NCBI GenBank assembly: GCA_017893485.1
Contig: CM030361.1
Location: 142,786,941-142,850,940 of the forward strand
Direction: 5' to 3'
Source of the DNA: Hemerocallis citrina
Lineage: Eukaryota > Streptophyta > Magnoliopsida > Asparagales > Asphodelaceae
DNA: 64,000 nucleotides
A program made the position numbers and the translations under genes. How positions within the stretch are numbered: the first letter of the stretch is position 1; each line of letters starts with the position of its first letter. Positions 23,982 through 36,296 of this stretch are shown here, in pieces. The notes beneath the pieces were generated by a model. The model ran no database searches. It was not told the DNA's origin and saw only the letters and a list, made by a program, of their open reading frames with translations.

Positions 23982-26900
23982 ATGCTTACCGAGCTTGAGA
24001 TGAGTGGGTGCGGACCCATAGAGAGGGTCCGCCACACTCCGACTGATCCACCACCACCTCCTCCACCTCCCCAACCTCCTTCCTACTCCGACGTGACCTC
24101 TCCTCCAAAACCCAAAGTTCAAACACAAAAACAAAATCAAAACCAAAACCCACTCATTGACCAGCAACCATTTATATCGGAGGGAGAACCCTCAGGGCTC
24201 AGGAGGGCACAATCCCCTCCGCGGGCACTTCGAAATGCGCTACCACGGCGAGAGGGGAGTGGCTCCGCTCATCATCGCCCCACTATTGAGCGACTACTGG
24301 ACGGGAGGGCCCAAAGAGGGGGTCCCCTACAGGCCAGTCACGGCGTAAGAGAACCCCGACTTTGAGCCGGCATCACGTCCAAGAGCGCTACAGCACGGTG
24401 GGTTACCATAGAGACAATCGCAGGGACAATCAGGGAAGAAACAGAGAAAGAAGCTACAGGGAGAACACCCGATACTCTCACCAACACACACAACAGAGAA
24501 TGCAACATAGAGATCCTTTCCAGCACCAACACTCTCACCAGCAACAAAGGTATTCCACCACTCTGCCAATACCAACTCATACAACTCACCAGCTCCATCC
24601 TCCTTCTGTGACTACTTCACCATTAACACCCAACAAGCAACTCCAACCCTCTGCTCCCCCCCTACGCAACTCCAACCATCTACCTCCAAGGCGGCTGACC
24701 ATCGAACCCCCAAGGTCCAACGCCATTTGGGCCCAAAGAAGGGGACCAAATGAGGAACCAGGGGAGAGCAATGGTCTACCGCCAGTTGGGGCAGAAGAAG
24801 AAGAGTGGCAGGAAGTTGTTCGCAAGAGGAAAAGAAAATCCAAATCACCACCGCCAACACCAAAGATTCGCAAGAAACAACAAAGAAAGGGAAAGCGAAA
24901 GCCGATACCGTGTTTCAACTGCGGTGAGTTGGGGCACTTTTGAACGGAGTGCACCAAAGAAGTTAGATGCTTGAGATGTATGATGTGGGGGCATATGTCG
25001 TACAATTGCATAAACGTCGTCACTACCAACGATGATGAAGAAAGACGAGTGGTCAGGGGAAGGTCACCTGATAATCCAGCACACCCATTAAACTAGCTAA
25101 CAGTCTCGTTACCATCAAAAAGGAAGAAGCCTGGCTTCGTCAATGGTGCACAATAGCAAGGGTGACGGCGGGTAGAACATCAGAGGCCCATGTACTCCAA
25201 GTGCTGAATGCGCGATGGCCTATGAAGGTGGATCGAGACTGGGTCGTCAAGCGTTTGTGCCATCTTCAATTTCTGATCTCTTGCCCCTCACCACAAAAGA
25301 TGGTAGAGATCACTGGCTCTACGGCGGTGGATTTTGGCCACTTCCGATTGGATTTCAAAGCTTGGACACCAAGCTTCGGTGCCGAGAAGCCTCAGGGAGA
25401 GAGATACTGGGTATGGATCCACAATGTACCCTTACACTTTTGGAAGAAGGAGGCCTTGCAAGAGATGGTCTTCGACTTCGGTACGGTGGAAGAGATCGAC
25501 GAGAAAACTGTACGTCGATCGCAAATTGTGTCGGCAAGAATACTTATCAGGAGTAAGGACATAACCTTGATGCCGCGATTTGCCAAAGTATTTTCCTATG
25601 AGGACTCATACCTCATCCGCTTCGTCCTAGACAAGAGCGCAGATAGTGAGGCAGTCCCCAACTCCATCACGCCCTACTCGCCTTCAATCGCTCTCACAGA
25701 CGGCCGGAGTTACAGGGACGTTGCGTCGCCAACTTGGGAGCTCTCGATTGATGGGAGTCATGAGGTGGAGAGGGCCTATCGAGAGGTCGTCAAGGCGGCG
25801 AGAGAGTTGGCAGCACCTCAAGAGGCCAGGGCGAGGGGATCAGAGAGCCTGAGAGCAGGGCAGGACACCGGTGGTCGAGCTTGTAGCCAAACTAGAGGAT
25901 CCAACAGCCATGAAGATCATGTCCCTGATTTAGTAAGCTTCACAGCATCAGAGCTAGACCAGACAAAGGAATCACAACAGACTACCCAAAATGGCAACCG
26001 AAAGCTGCATGCCAGGGTTGAGGCACAGACTGCGGAGCAGAGTAGAGGGTCAGAGCCAACAGGCCCCCAAAATAGCAAATGCTAACTACGGTACAGCATG
26101 CAGGGTTCGAGATAGGAGTGGGTGAGGGGCAGTGCTGGCGTGGGGAAGAAGCCAAACGAGAAAGCTCTTTCGACCAGAGAGTGGGTAGAGAAGGTGTGGA
26201 AAACACCAGAAAGTAACAAAGAGACTGCTTTGGAGCTGGGGAGACAGGAGGGAGCGACCGGAGTGGAAATCTCAGGGGGGAAGAGCAGAGAGGGTCATCT
26301 GACGCTCAGAGGGTAAGGGTGCCCAAATATAGTAATGAAACAAAAGAAAAAGGGAAAGCTCTGAAGCTAGGGCGACAAGAACCAGCACCAGAGGATACGC
26401 TGGCTTTGGATCTGCCCAACAACAGAGGAAAGAACTCAGAGGTGCCACAGACTGAAGATGAGGGAGTAGGTAACAAAGCTCACACTTTGCAGTTGGGCGA
26501 TTTTAGGGAAGAAGACAACGGTGAGTTTGGGGAAAAAGATAAAGGCAAAGAGAGTTTGGGTCTCCTTTTGGAATACGAAGGGTTTTCAAAAGCTTCGTTG
26601 ATATCGAAGCTCCCCTCGGGAGTCGTAACGTCTGACGCTACCGCGTGCCCCCTATCAGGAAGAGCCAGCTGGCGAGGGGGGTACGCTTACCCCCAACGCT
26701 CAGCGCTTCGGAGTTTATGCGTTGGTGTCGTGTGGTCTGGTGGAGCGCGGGGATAGGGGAAGAGTACTAAACGGATCCAGCGAAGGTCCACTGTTGAGTT
26801 CTACACTTTTTGATGCTAATAGGCCCATCGAGGGGCCCATAGAGAACCCTATTGCTCTTGAAACTTGTTTCTCTACAATCTCGACTTATCAGGATAATTG

Positions 26901-27351
26901 GCGGGCGGATAGCGGGCCCAATGAGGGGACCGCGACGGAAGACAACGATATTACTACGATTGGGACAGCTGTCGGTGGGCACAATGAGGAGTCCACATTT
27001 AGAGAGGCCGCTCCTCAAGTTCAAATTCAGCATGCTGGTAGTGAGGAGGACCTAGAAGAGCATCTGAACCTGGACGTTGACTTCTCTTTTACAGACGAGG
27101 ATTCAGGGGACTCAGAATTTATTACTGATACACAAAAGGAGTTATCGCCAGAGATGGTGCTATCCACTTTACCAAAGTCGGGCCCGCGAGTCTGCGCTGG
27201 ATCGTCTCTAAGGACGGTTGGTCTGAGGGTGCAGCGGTCACCTAAGAGGGCTCACGCGGAGTCCTTGGATGACTTTTTGAGAGAGTTGCGAGTGCCAAAG
27301 CGGCTAAACACGTCAATGGAGGTACAAAAATTTTTCTTGCTAATATTTTAA
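23982..27351 (+). pseudogene. LINE ORF1 (zinc knuckle, RRM-like), broken
   Basis: Fragments in different frames. 23982-24365 and 24362-24943 are Pro/Gln/Arg-rich, then a basic run (RKRKRKSKSPPPTPKIRKK) and a CCHC knuckle CFNCGELGHF, inside which TGA (24942-24944) ends the frame; the next triplets encode a second knuckle-like CLRCMMWGHMSYNC. 25162-26085 holds an RRM/DUF4283-like domain (VEEIDEKTVRRSQIVSARI). 26319-26756 and 26722-27351 are low-complexity acidic tails. Two knuckles followed by an RRM-like domain is one known plant LINE ORF1 layout. At least three lesions are needed to explain the frames. Confidence 0.7.
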
Positions 27352-27580
27352 ATTTCATGTCAGACTGTGAAGTTTTTCTATTAGCTATGACCTGTGGTTT
27401 GGAAGTTTGTAATAAAGAATGCAGCGCGTTACTTCTTAACAAAATGAGGGGTTGGGAAATGGAAAGAACTAAATCTAGTGGTCATAAGGAACCAGGATCC
27501 AACTCTAGGGGGATAACGGTACCTGAGGGCGAAACCCGCCCGAGTCCCCCGCACACTGCCACCTCGGACATGGTTCCCCA

Positions 27581-29646
27581 ATGAATATACTATTCTGGAA
27601 CGTCCAGGGTCTGGAGGATAAAGGTAAAAGAGATATGGTTAGAGACGTTATCACGAAGTCCAAGGCGGAAGTGGTTGGGCTTCAGGAGACCAAACTTATT
27701 CATAGGACCAAACTCAAGAGAATAGGGGGGAACAAAATCAAGGAATGGGTTTTACGCCCATCCGCGGGAGCCTCAGGGGGAATTGCCATTGGCTTCAACG
27801 CGGACCTGCTCACTTGTTCAGAGATCTATAATGGTACATTCTCCCTGACTACTCAGCTGGAACGACGATCTGATAAGTATATGCAGACTATCACAGTTGT
27901 TTATGGGCCAAACGTGGCTTCAGAGCGTGACGCTTTTTGGCAAGAACTGGTCGATATTTGACTCCGGTGGCCCAGGGCCTAGATTGTAGGGGGAGACTTC
28001 AATATTACCCGTTTTGCGTTCGAACACAAGGGTAGAGGATCCAGCGACAGGCACAGAGCAGAATTCAATAGGGTGATAACAGATCTTGAGTTGATAGATA
28101 TCCCTGTTAATGATCGACTATTTACGTGGTCCAACATGCAGTCGACTCCGATTATGGAAAAATTGGACAGGATTCTCGTATCGATGGATTGGGAGGCTAA
28201 GTTCCCCCTTGCAACTGCTAGATCGATCCCTAGACCAACGTCAGATCATACTCCAATCCTTCTTGATATTGGGCTTCAGGGAGCCAAAAGACATAGAAAA
28301 TTCCGATTTGAGAAGGCCTGGCTGGAGATTCAGGGGTTTCACCACCTGGTGATGGAAAACTGGGTGCTCCCAGTGACTGGCACAGATGCTGCGGGCCGAT
28401 GGTGTGAAAAAATTTGCAGATTAAGAAAGCAACTACGTAAATGAAACCGATCTAGGTTCTCGACCATCTGGCGTGCAAAAGATTCCTTGCTGGAAGGAAT
28501 TGATGAACTTGAAAGAGTGGAGGAATCGAGAGTCCTGTCACAGGAGGAAAGAAATAGACTTCTGGAGCTCCGTGAGAATATTGCCAATCTCTATAAGATG
28601 GAAGAAATTAAATGGCAACAAAGATCTAGAATTTCGTGGCTCAAAGAGGGAGACGCGAACACGGCCTTCTTCCACCGTGTGGCAAGTGCAAGGCGCAGGT
28701 CTAATCTTATTTTATCCTTAGAAACAAGCTCGGGGACAATACAAGATGAACAAATGATTTCCACAGGACCTCTTGGGAAAGAAGAATGACTTTCGGGTCC
28801 CACTCAGGAACGATTTTTGACAGGCTTACCAGATCGAGTCATCGCCTTCGCTATCCTGTCTGGAGTCTCCGTTCTCGGAAGAGGAAGTTAAAAAGACTAT
28901 CAGTCAAATGGGAGCAGACAAGTCGCCAGGGCCAGACGGCTTCCCAATGATGTTCTTCCAAATTTTCTAGGAAGAAATTAAAGGGGACTATATGGCATTG
29001 CTGGATGACTTTTTTAACAACAGGCTCAGATTGGGCATGTTTAATTTCGCGGATGTAGTCCTCATTCCCAAACGGGAAGAGGCGTCGAAAGTGGGAGATT
29101 TTAGGCCGATCAGCCTAATAAACTACTCGGCAAAGATTATTACAAAAATCCTGGCGATCCGCCTGGAGAGTATTATGGATAGCCTTATCAACAAATCTCA
29201 ATCGGGCTTCATTAAGGGTAGAAATATCCTAGATTGTGTGGCAACGGCGGAACAAGTTATCCACCGCTGCCATACGACCAACTCTAAGAGCTTTCTGCTT
29301 AAGCTGGACTTTGAGAAAGCGTATGACTCGGTCGATTAGGAGTGCTTGCTGGAAGTTCTCAGGGATAGGGGCTTCGGGAATAAATGGATCTGTTGGATCA
29401 GGCAGTGCTTGCAGACTAGCAAAACGGCTATATCAGTGAATGGTAGGTCGGGGCATCCATTCCCTTGCAGGAAGGGTCTCAGACAAGGAGACCCGCTATC
29501 ACCTCTCCTATTTACTATTGTAGCGGATGTGTTGAGGGTTATGCTGGAGAATTGCCAGGAAAAAAGTTGGATCTCACCAGTGGCCAGTTCCGCGTCTACT
29601 ACAGGGTGTACGATCCTGCAATACGCAGATGACACCCTGCTCTTTG
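27581..29646 (+). pseudogene. LINE ORF2 endonuclease and RT, 5' part
   Basis: ATG at 27581 (MNILFWNVQGLED). The AP-type endonuclease shows NVQGL, LQETKL, GGDFNITR and SDHTPILL. RT motifs follow: [44 protein letters not shown] and the active site QYADDTLLF. In-frame stops at 27959-27961, 28442-28444, 28787-28789, near 28969 and 29337-29339, plus frame changes, make it non-functional. An LTR-like unit interrupts the frame a few bases after YADDTLLF. Confidence 0.9.
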
Positions 29647-30197
29647 TGTAATACCCTGATTTTTCAATTAATGAGAAATTATTTATTTTGCACGTGTTGT
29701 GCACGTGCAATATATTTTGTTTGGATTATTTTATCATAATGTGTATAATTATTTAATATATTTTTCTCAAATTATTTGTACAAAAAGCCTTCTTTAAAAG
29801 CCTTATTTGATTTAACTAAAAAGCCTTTTCTTAAAAAGCCCAAAAGCATTTTTATTTTAATTATTTTTATACAATTATTTTGGCCCAAAAAAAAGAAAGC
29901 CCATGAATTAAACTTGTCATGTAGAAGACCTTTTTCCACAAAATTATTTTTATACAATTTTAGAATGTACAAATTTGGCCTAGTTGTATGCACGTGCACT
30001 ACATGTACACGTGCAATGCACACTCACTTTGGATGGCCGGGTATCATTCTTTTGGAGGGAGTTTTTGATTTTGGGTGTGGAGAACATGGTGGTAGTTTCA
30101 AGGAAGTGGGTAGTTCTTGTAACTTCTACTTTGATCTAAACCCTTCATCCAACAACCACCAAGACAATCTTGGCCCTCCATTCCCCTCATTTTTTAG

Positions 30198-30205
30198 TAT
30201 AAATA
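30198..30205 (+). promoter_or_regulatory. TATA box in solo LTR
   Basis: TATAAATA followed by a C run, the same context as the TATA boxes in the Tat LTRs of this window. Confidence 0.6.
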
Positions 30206-31112
30206 CCCCCTTCTCATGGCTAATTTTTCATATGCAAAGTATAATCTCTAAGTTATAGTATTATCATTGTGTGAGTTATAAAAGATAAGAGATTGTGTGG
30301 GTGTTGTTACTTGGAGTGGCCGGCATCATCAAGGAAGCTTTCGGTTTGGAGCTTGAAGGAGCATTCGGCATAGGCTTGGAGGCTTGGAGCTTGAGCGCTT
30401 TTGGCTAGGAGGTGGTGCTTTCATCTACAAGGACTCGATTGCTTTTGTTTGTGTTTCTCTCCAATTGAGGTGGGTAAAACATTTTATATTTCTAAAGTAG
30501 ATCCATGCTAATTTTACACCATTAAAGATGCATGAAAAATATTATAAAGAGCCCACCTAAATTGAGTAGTTAGCATGTGAATTGATTGAAATGTATTGAT
30601 TAACTTATATGGCTCTAGTGTTAAGATTAAATTGTGTGTAGATTACCCCATGTTTATTATTGTGAAGTTGTGATAGTGATTAAATTAAATTAAGAGTGTT
30701 GTTATTATGATTAGAGACATAATGTACACTTGTTAATTGTGATAGATGGACCTTCATGTTGATATGAATGTGGACTATGGAAATCATATGTGATGGTTGA
30801 ATTAAGAACTAATATCAGTAAATTATCTCCATGAAATTATTTAATAAAAAGACTAGTAGATTGAGTATATGGCAATGTCGAAAAATGCAATAATGTATTT
30901 TAATAAATAATTTTTGGGTTTTGTATGTGAAATTACATTTCATTAGTACCAAAAAATTATATTATTTTACTGGTATGAACTTATATGATTGAGAATCTAA
31001 TCTGGAAGTTTTTAGAAAATTTTATCAAAGCAATAAGCAACTATGGCTATTTGAATGTCGAGTTATTATCAAAACAGTACGAATAAAACATATAAGAATT
31101 TTTATTGGGTTT

Positions 31113-31345
31113 GTGACAACCCGAGCCAGTGGCTCAGGTGGTCTTGGACGCCGGTTGGTTTCTCTGTGTTGCTCAGTTCGAATCCGAGCAGAACACTTCT
31201 TTTTGGTTAAATTCCCTAAAAAACTATAACAGCGAACTCAGGGTATAAATAGACCCCAGTCGCTATTATGACGTGCTCGGCGAACGGCCTAGCGGTCGAG
31301 CTCTGTGTTGTCTTGGTGCGGCGCCTGGTTCGATTCCTGCATTCG
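31113..31345 (+). mobile_element. Dimeric tRNA-like SINE
   Basis: Two pol III internal promoters in tandem. Unit 1: A box TGGCTCAGGTGG (31130-31141) and B box AGTTCGAATCC (31175-31185). Unit 2: A box TAGCGGTCGAG (31290-31300) and B box GGTTCGATTCC (31327-31337). Box spacing of about 40 bp fits tRNA heads, but no cloverleaf or anticodon stem is convincing. Ends and target duplications are not clear. Confidence 0.6.
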
Positions 31346-32929
31346 GTATATAGGAAAAAATAATTTTTTTGGGTGTTTTTGAAGTCCAAAAATTATGAAA
31401 TAAATATGGTAATTCTCATAAAAATACAAAGATTTTTCTAAGAGTGAATTGGGTATTTTTAGAATGAAATACAATATGGTTTGTGAATAAAAGGCATAAA
31501 TGGAGCTTTGAGTTATGAGATATACACTTGTGGATTTTATAACTTATAAAGATAGGTTATTATAAAGTAATTGGCATAAGTGATTGTGGCGTGACATGAT
31601 TTTATTTATTTTCATTATGAGTATTGTGCAAGATATGAAATATGAAGGTTGAAATGTGATTTTATGAAGTTGTATTAATTCATGTATGGTTATGAAATTA
31701 AAACCATGATTTATGAAAGAGGAAAAGAAATTGTTGGCTATAAGTATGAATTGTTTTCATTATGAACTCGTGAATTAAAAGTATTCATTGTGGACTTGTG
31801 AATAAAGTGTAATCATGAATTGAAAAAGAATGAGTATAAAAACTCGACATGGAAATTGTCAGGAGTTAAAGATTGTGAAATGAAATTTGAAACAGAGTAG
31901 CTAAGTCTCCCCGGCATTGAGAAAAATGAATTGAATTGAAATTAGACCAAGGTTGGTCATGATGAAACAAATGAATAAGTCCGGTTGATGGAGAGGCTAA
32001 CTCTAGTGATTATTTTGTTCATGATTTTTAAATAAAACTAAGGACTAGTACATAGTGGAGATGTGATGAAAGTAGAAGAAAAACATGAGTATGAGGGCCA
32101 ACGGATAGCGGTATGAGAGCGATTCACAGGTTGCCTGCTTGATGCGTCAAGACAGTGCGTGGGCGCTATTCCGGAATTATCGTCCCGGTGGCGACGCTCG
32201 TGGGATGTTCGAGTGGCTATGGGTGGTGTCATTGTTCCATGGCGGAGGCTGAATTGTCCATAGGTTGCCTGCTCGATGCGTCGTGACAGTGCGTGGGATT
32301 CCCCTCCAGGCTGCATGGACATGGGCTCATAGATCATAGGACATCTAAGACACTACCGTAGTTACAGTAGTAGTTTAAGACATAACGGGGGATTGAACCC
32401 TATCAAGATGAAGAACGAATAAGGGCTTGCCCTCGGACCTATGTAGTATGGGATGCATAGAATCCGAACAAGTGCGCATTAGTGTCATGTAACATTAATA
32501 AATGCATTAAGGATTAAGTGCACAATCACAACACGACATCAATAGGGTAGTCCCTTTAGTTTGAAATGTGACAAGTTTGTGTTTGCTAAATATGAAATGT
32601 TAAGTTATACTATTTCCGGCAAAGCGAGGACGGCCATGTATAATGTTCGTCGGTTGAATAAACTGACGTACCCACAGTCTTATATGCAGGTAAATATCAT
32701 GTTAAAGATTAAAGAGGATGGATGCTTAAAGATTACATTATGCTGTTGTATTTATATCAAATTGTTGTATTTTACTTCCACTGTGCAAAAGAAAGGTGTA
32801 ATTATGATGTAAACTCTGATGTATGATGAAAAGTTTTTATTTCCCTGTAAAATTGTACTAAAGAAAGTGAAAAGATCCTGTAGAACATCTCGAATTCAGT
32901 GTATTTGGGATTCGGGGCGTTACACTTTG

Positions 32930-34510
32930 GTAATGGGTCTAGACGAGAAACGGCCTGCTTTAAAGGGACTCTATACTGTTTTGAGGCCTGGTCAGGCCTT
33001 AGGATTAATTTTCACAAGAGTGCACTGACTCCAATTTCCCTTTCCGATGATGAAGCAGGGGAACACGCTACTATTTTGAACTGTACGACGAGTGGCTTTC
33101 CTATCAAGTACCTAGGGCTACCACTCAGAACAGGAAAATTATCTAAAGCAGACTGGTTGCCTATCATTGACAGGGTGGAGGACAGACTGTCTGGTTGGAA
33201 AGGTAAATTATTGTCCCTCGGGGGCAGAGTGGTACTCATCAACTCAGTGTTGTCTAACCTGCCAATCTACTACATGTCATTTTTTGAGCTGCCAAGCTGG
33301 GTGATCCAGAGGATTGACCGAATTTGAAAACGATTCCTTTGGAAGGGGGCAGACTCGGATAAGGAAGGTTACCACCTCATCAAATAGAGTATCGCTTGCA
33401 TGAAGAAGAAGCATGGAGGGCTAGGTATCATCGACCTCAGAGATATGAACCTTGCCCTGCTGGGAAAATGGTGGTGGAAGGTATTCCACAACAGCGGGGA
33501 AGGTTGGCAGGACTTCATTCAACCTTATCTTAGGGGAAAAGGCACGAGAAACCTTGGCTTCCGAGTAGGGGCTAAAGTTTTGCGACTCTGGAAAGAAATT
33601 GCAAAGGCTAGCGGCCCCTTCAATTCAGCAGTTTCGTCGACTATCGGCAATGGCCGGTCCACCAGATTCTGGTGGGATAGGTGGTGTGGAGCCCATACCT
33701 TGAAGGAAAAGTTCCCAAAGCTGTATGAGAGGTCAAGTCGACCGAATATGTCCATTGCCGAAGGTTGGAAAAGGGGAGGCTGGAGACCGACATTCCGAGG
33801 AACGCTCACCCCAAACTTGCACCAGAAATTGCTCGACATGCAAGCACACATCACACAGGCAGGCACAAAGTGCACATAAGGCCCAGATCAGAAGCGATGG
33901 GGACTCGAGAGCAAGGGTGCTTTCTTGGTGAGATCCCTGTATCATCGGATCCACTTTCGAGGATGCAGACCCAGCTGGGCACAGGTGCTGTGGAAGGCGA
34001 AAACGCCCCTTAAAGTTAGAGTCTTCTTATGGCTAGTGCTCAATAATGCTATCCTCACTAGGCAAAACCTTGCCAAAAGACAACAACATGTAGCGACCAA
34101 CTGTGGTTTCTGCGACGTACATGTGGAAGATCTAAACCACCTTTTCATTCACTGCCCAAGAAGTAAGGCAACTATGGTTGAGGTACTCCGAGCCTTAGGA
34201 ACAGGCGACTACCCCTGCGTATATGAGGATTTGTGGATTGACCCCAAATTTGCAATGATTTGACATGATATGAAGGATGCGTGGTACATCGCAATAGCGG
34301 CAACAACATGGGTGTTATGGCTTGACAGAAATAATTTTTATTTTCGTACTTCTTGTAATAGTATTTCTGGTAACCTGACTCACATCATGCATCTTATCTC
34401 TTTTTGGGCTACAGCTGCGACCACGGGGGCAAGAGAAAGGATAATCAGAGTATTCCAGGTAGAGGAGTTTGATGATGAGGAGGTAGAGATCGGGCCGACA
34501 CTGGACTGAG
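32930..34510 (+). pseudogene. LINE ORF2, 3' part
   Basis: Resumes the ORF2 reading after the LTR insertion: INFHKSALTPISLS, then IKYLGLPLRTGK, WLPIIDRVEDRLSGWKGKLL and LSLGGRVVLINSVLSNLP, all typical of the segment after the plant L1 RT core. Stops at 33325-33327 and about 33385-33387 and frameshifts break it. The C-terminal zinc region (LWKAKTPLKVRVFLWLVLNN, CGFCDVHVEDLNHLFIHCP) is at 34000-34170. Ends with TGA near 34508, followed by about 250 bp of 3' untranslated sequence. Confidence 0.9.
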
Positions 34511-34786
34511 GGACTGGCTTCACCAGTCTTGACAGTGCTTATACCAGCTTTTGCTTTAACCTACTGGACTCTCTAGTTGCTTGATGTTTTAGTAATTAGA
34601 CCCACCCCCCAGGGTTTGTTGGGGGTGTATGTTTGTTTTCGTTCTTTTTATTCCTGCATTGCACTTTTGTTTTTGTACTGTGGTTCTCCCCCGGTACGTC
34701 GGGGTTGTTTTATTAACTTCTTATTAATGAAACAGGGTGGCCTTATTCCATCTTTTACCTAAAAAAAAAACTATGGCTATGGTATT

Positions 34787-35785
34787 GTATTTGTAGGTCG
34801 GTGTCCTAATACTTCTTAGGTGATATTTACACACGTTCCTAATACTTCAGTAGGGAAATTGATTGTACCTTCTATTGGTCCTAGAGCTGGTATTGGGTCC
34901 TATCGGATCGGATCCTTCACTACCCGGATTCGGATCCAGTATCTCATGGATCCAAAAATTGGATCCGGACCGGGACTTGTAAGAACCGGGTCTAGGTCCT
35001 GGTTCGGGTCCTAGTTTAAAAAAATTATCCGGGTCCAGTAGTAGAGAATAAATATTTACACTTAAGTATTTTTGCACCCGATACCCTGCGATTCTAGCAA
35101 AATTTTCACTTAAGTACATGAATTAATAAAAAATTTACACATCTATCTTCAACAATTACTTTTATATGTATATTCCTATAACCCTATTATTCAAATTCTA
35201 TATGTTCAGAGGTATTTTTTAACGGGTCCGGGTCGGTTCTATTTTAAGCGGACCTGGATCCGGACCTAAAAGTGTATCGGATCTTATTTTAGGATCCGGA
35301 TCCGGATCCGGACCCGTATAGATCGGGTTTGTTCCGGTCCAATGCCAGGTCCGGATCGGGTCCGAGTAAGGTCTGGATATCGAGTAAATGTGACAGTGCT
35401 AAATTTGGTCCAGTCCATGCTGCATTGCAGGCCATATAATACGAACTCTATGCCTATGCATTCTGGTCATTTTTAAAATGCCAAACAAGAAAAACTGAAC
35501 AATTTTCAAAGTTGAATCTTTTTATTTGGAACGCTTGCAAGTTGTGGCTTCGTAGTTAAAAGTAACAAGAGGTACACCAATCTGTTGAACCTGGCCTCTA
35601 CTCCTCACATTTACACTCTTCGTACAAAATTGATTATTTGTTGTATGGAAAAAATAAAATGGGAAGTCAGACTTCAACAAGTTCTAAATCTTTCGTAAGC
35701 GTTAAAAAAACTTTTGTTGTTGTATTGATCATATTATTTTGTTTTCAGAACATTTAAATCGTAGATTCACTTGCTGAGGCATATA
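34787..35785. other. Intergenic DNA with GGATCCGG-rich repeat
   Basis: 34860-35400 is dense in GGATCC/GGGTCC motifs and is homologous in 35165-35345 to 63301-63520 (shared CCTATAACCCTATTATTCAAA). This looks like a non-autonomous DNA element, perhaps hAT-like, whose ends I could not fix. The rest is AT-rich without features. Confidence 0.5.
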
Positions 35786-36076
35786 TGTTAGCTATTTTTG
35801 TCTTCGAATCTCGATATGAGAAACAAAATAAATTAAAACAGAGTTACTGGCCTATGGAGAAATCACGGGCGCGCACACCCGTGCCCACTACGGATACCGG
35901 GCCGGGGGGCGGCGGCGGCGCGCGCGTGTGGCCCACGGATTATCTCCACACCACACAAGTCTACAATAGAGTAAAGGATGGATTGTATTATAGCCACTCA
36001 CATGGCAAACATTCCCACCGATGTGGGACTAAAAGGAAGGAAGGAAATCTTGGTTTTGACAAAAAAACAGCCAACA
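35786..36076 (-). mobile_element. Candidate solo LTR, copia/TRIM-like
   Basis: Plus-strand ends TGTTAGCTAT and AGCCAACA; flanks ATATA (left) and ATATC (right) match in 4 of 5 bases. On the minus strand it holds AGTCCCACATCGG, a phrase common in plant copia and TRIM LTRs (also at 54438-54450), then a TATAATA-like motif. The GC-rich block at 35870-35935 is unusual. The imperfect duplication keeps confidence moderate. Confidence 0.5.
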
Positions 36077-36296
36077 ATATCCATTCTATTTTCGTCCTAG
36101 GAACTTATCAGAACTCTTGATGTTGGCTGTATCTATGTAATGAGAGAAGGAGATCAATGTGGTAGGCCTCCTCCCTTCATTCACACACTTTCTCATCATC
36201 AACAAATATGAACCTTGTGCTGACACCAACCCTTTTAAAGAAGGTTTTTACTAAAAGTTGTTTATGTCTTAATTTCCTACTAATATACCGATTATT

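Larger units (their letters stand above)
29647..32924 (+). mobile_element. 3.28-kb solo LTR-like insertion
   Basis: Begins TGTAATACCC, ends GGGGCGTTACA, and is bracketed by the exact duplication CTTTG (29642-29646 and 32925-32929). It lies in LINE ORF2, whose frame resumes on the far side. A TATA box is at 30198-30205. No primer site, polypurine tract or second LTR is seen, so a solo LTR of a long-LTR gypsy (Tekay/Del-like in size) is the best reading. A diverged direct repeat of a GGTTGCCTGCT/CGATGCGTC motif occurs at about 32120-32160 and 32260-32290. It carries a SINE at about 31113-31345. Confidence 0.75.
23700..34768 (+). mobile_element. Near full-length L1-type LINE, split by LTR unit
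   Basis: Bounded by the 18-bp duplication AACTATGGCTATGGTATT (23682-23699 and 34769-34786) and ending in an A run. Without the 3,278-bp insertion (29647-32924) and its duplicated 5 bp it is about 7.8 kb. It has an ORF1 with zinc knuckles and an RRM-like part, then ORF2 with endonuclease, RT and C-terminal zinc region. Both ORFs contain many stops and frameshifts, so it is dead. Confidence 0.9.

Noticed and set aside
31120..31340. Two tRNA genes
   Set aside because: A and B boxes are present but no convincing cloverleaf, anticodon loop or acceptor pairing; better explained as a SINE.
35786..36120. 111-codon plus-strand ORF
   Set aside because: It begins at a non-ATG codon and spans a candidate solo LTR with a GC-rich block; no domain is visible.
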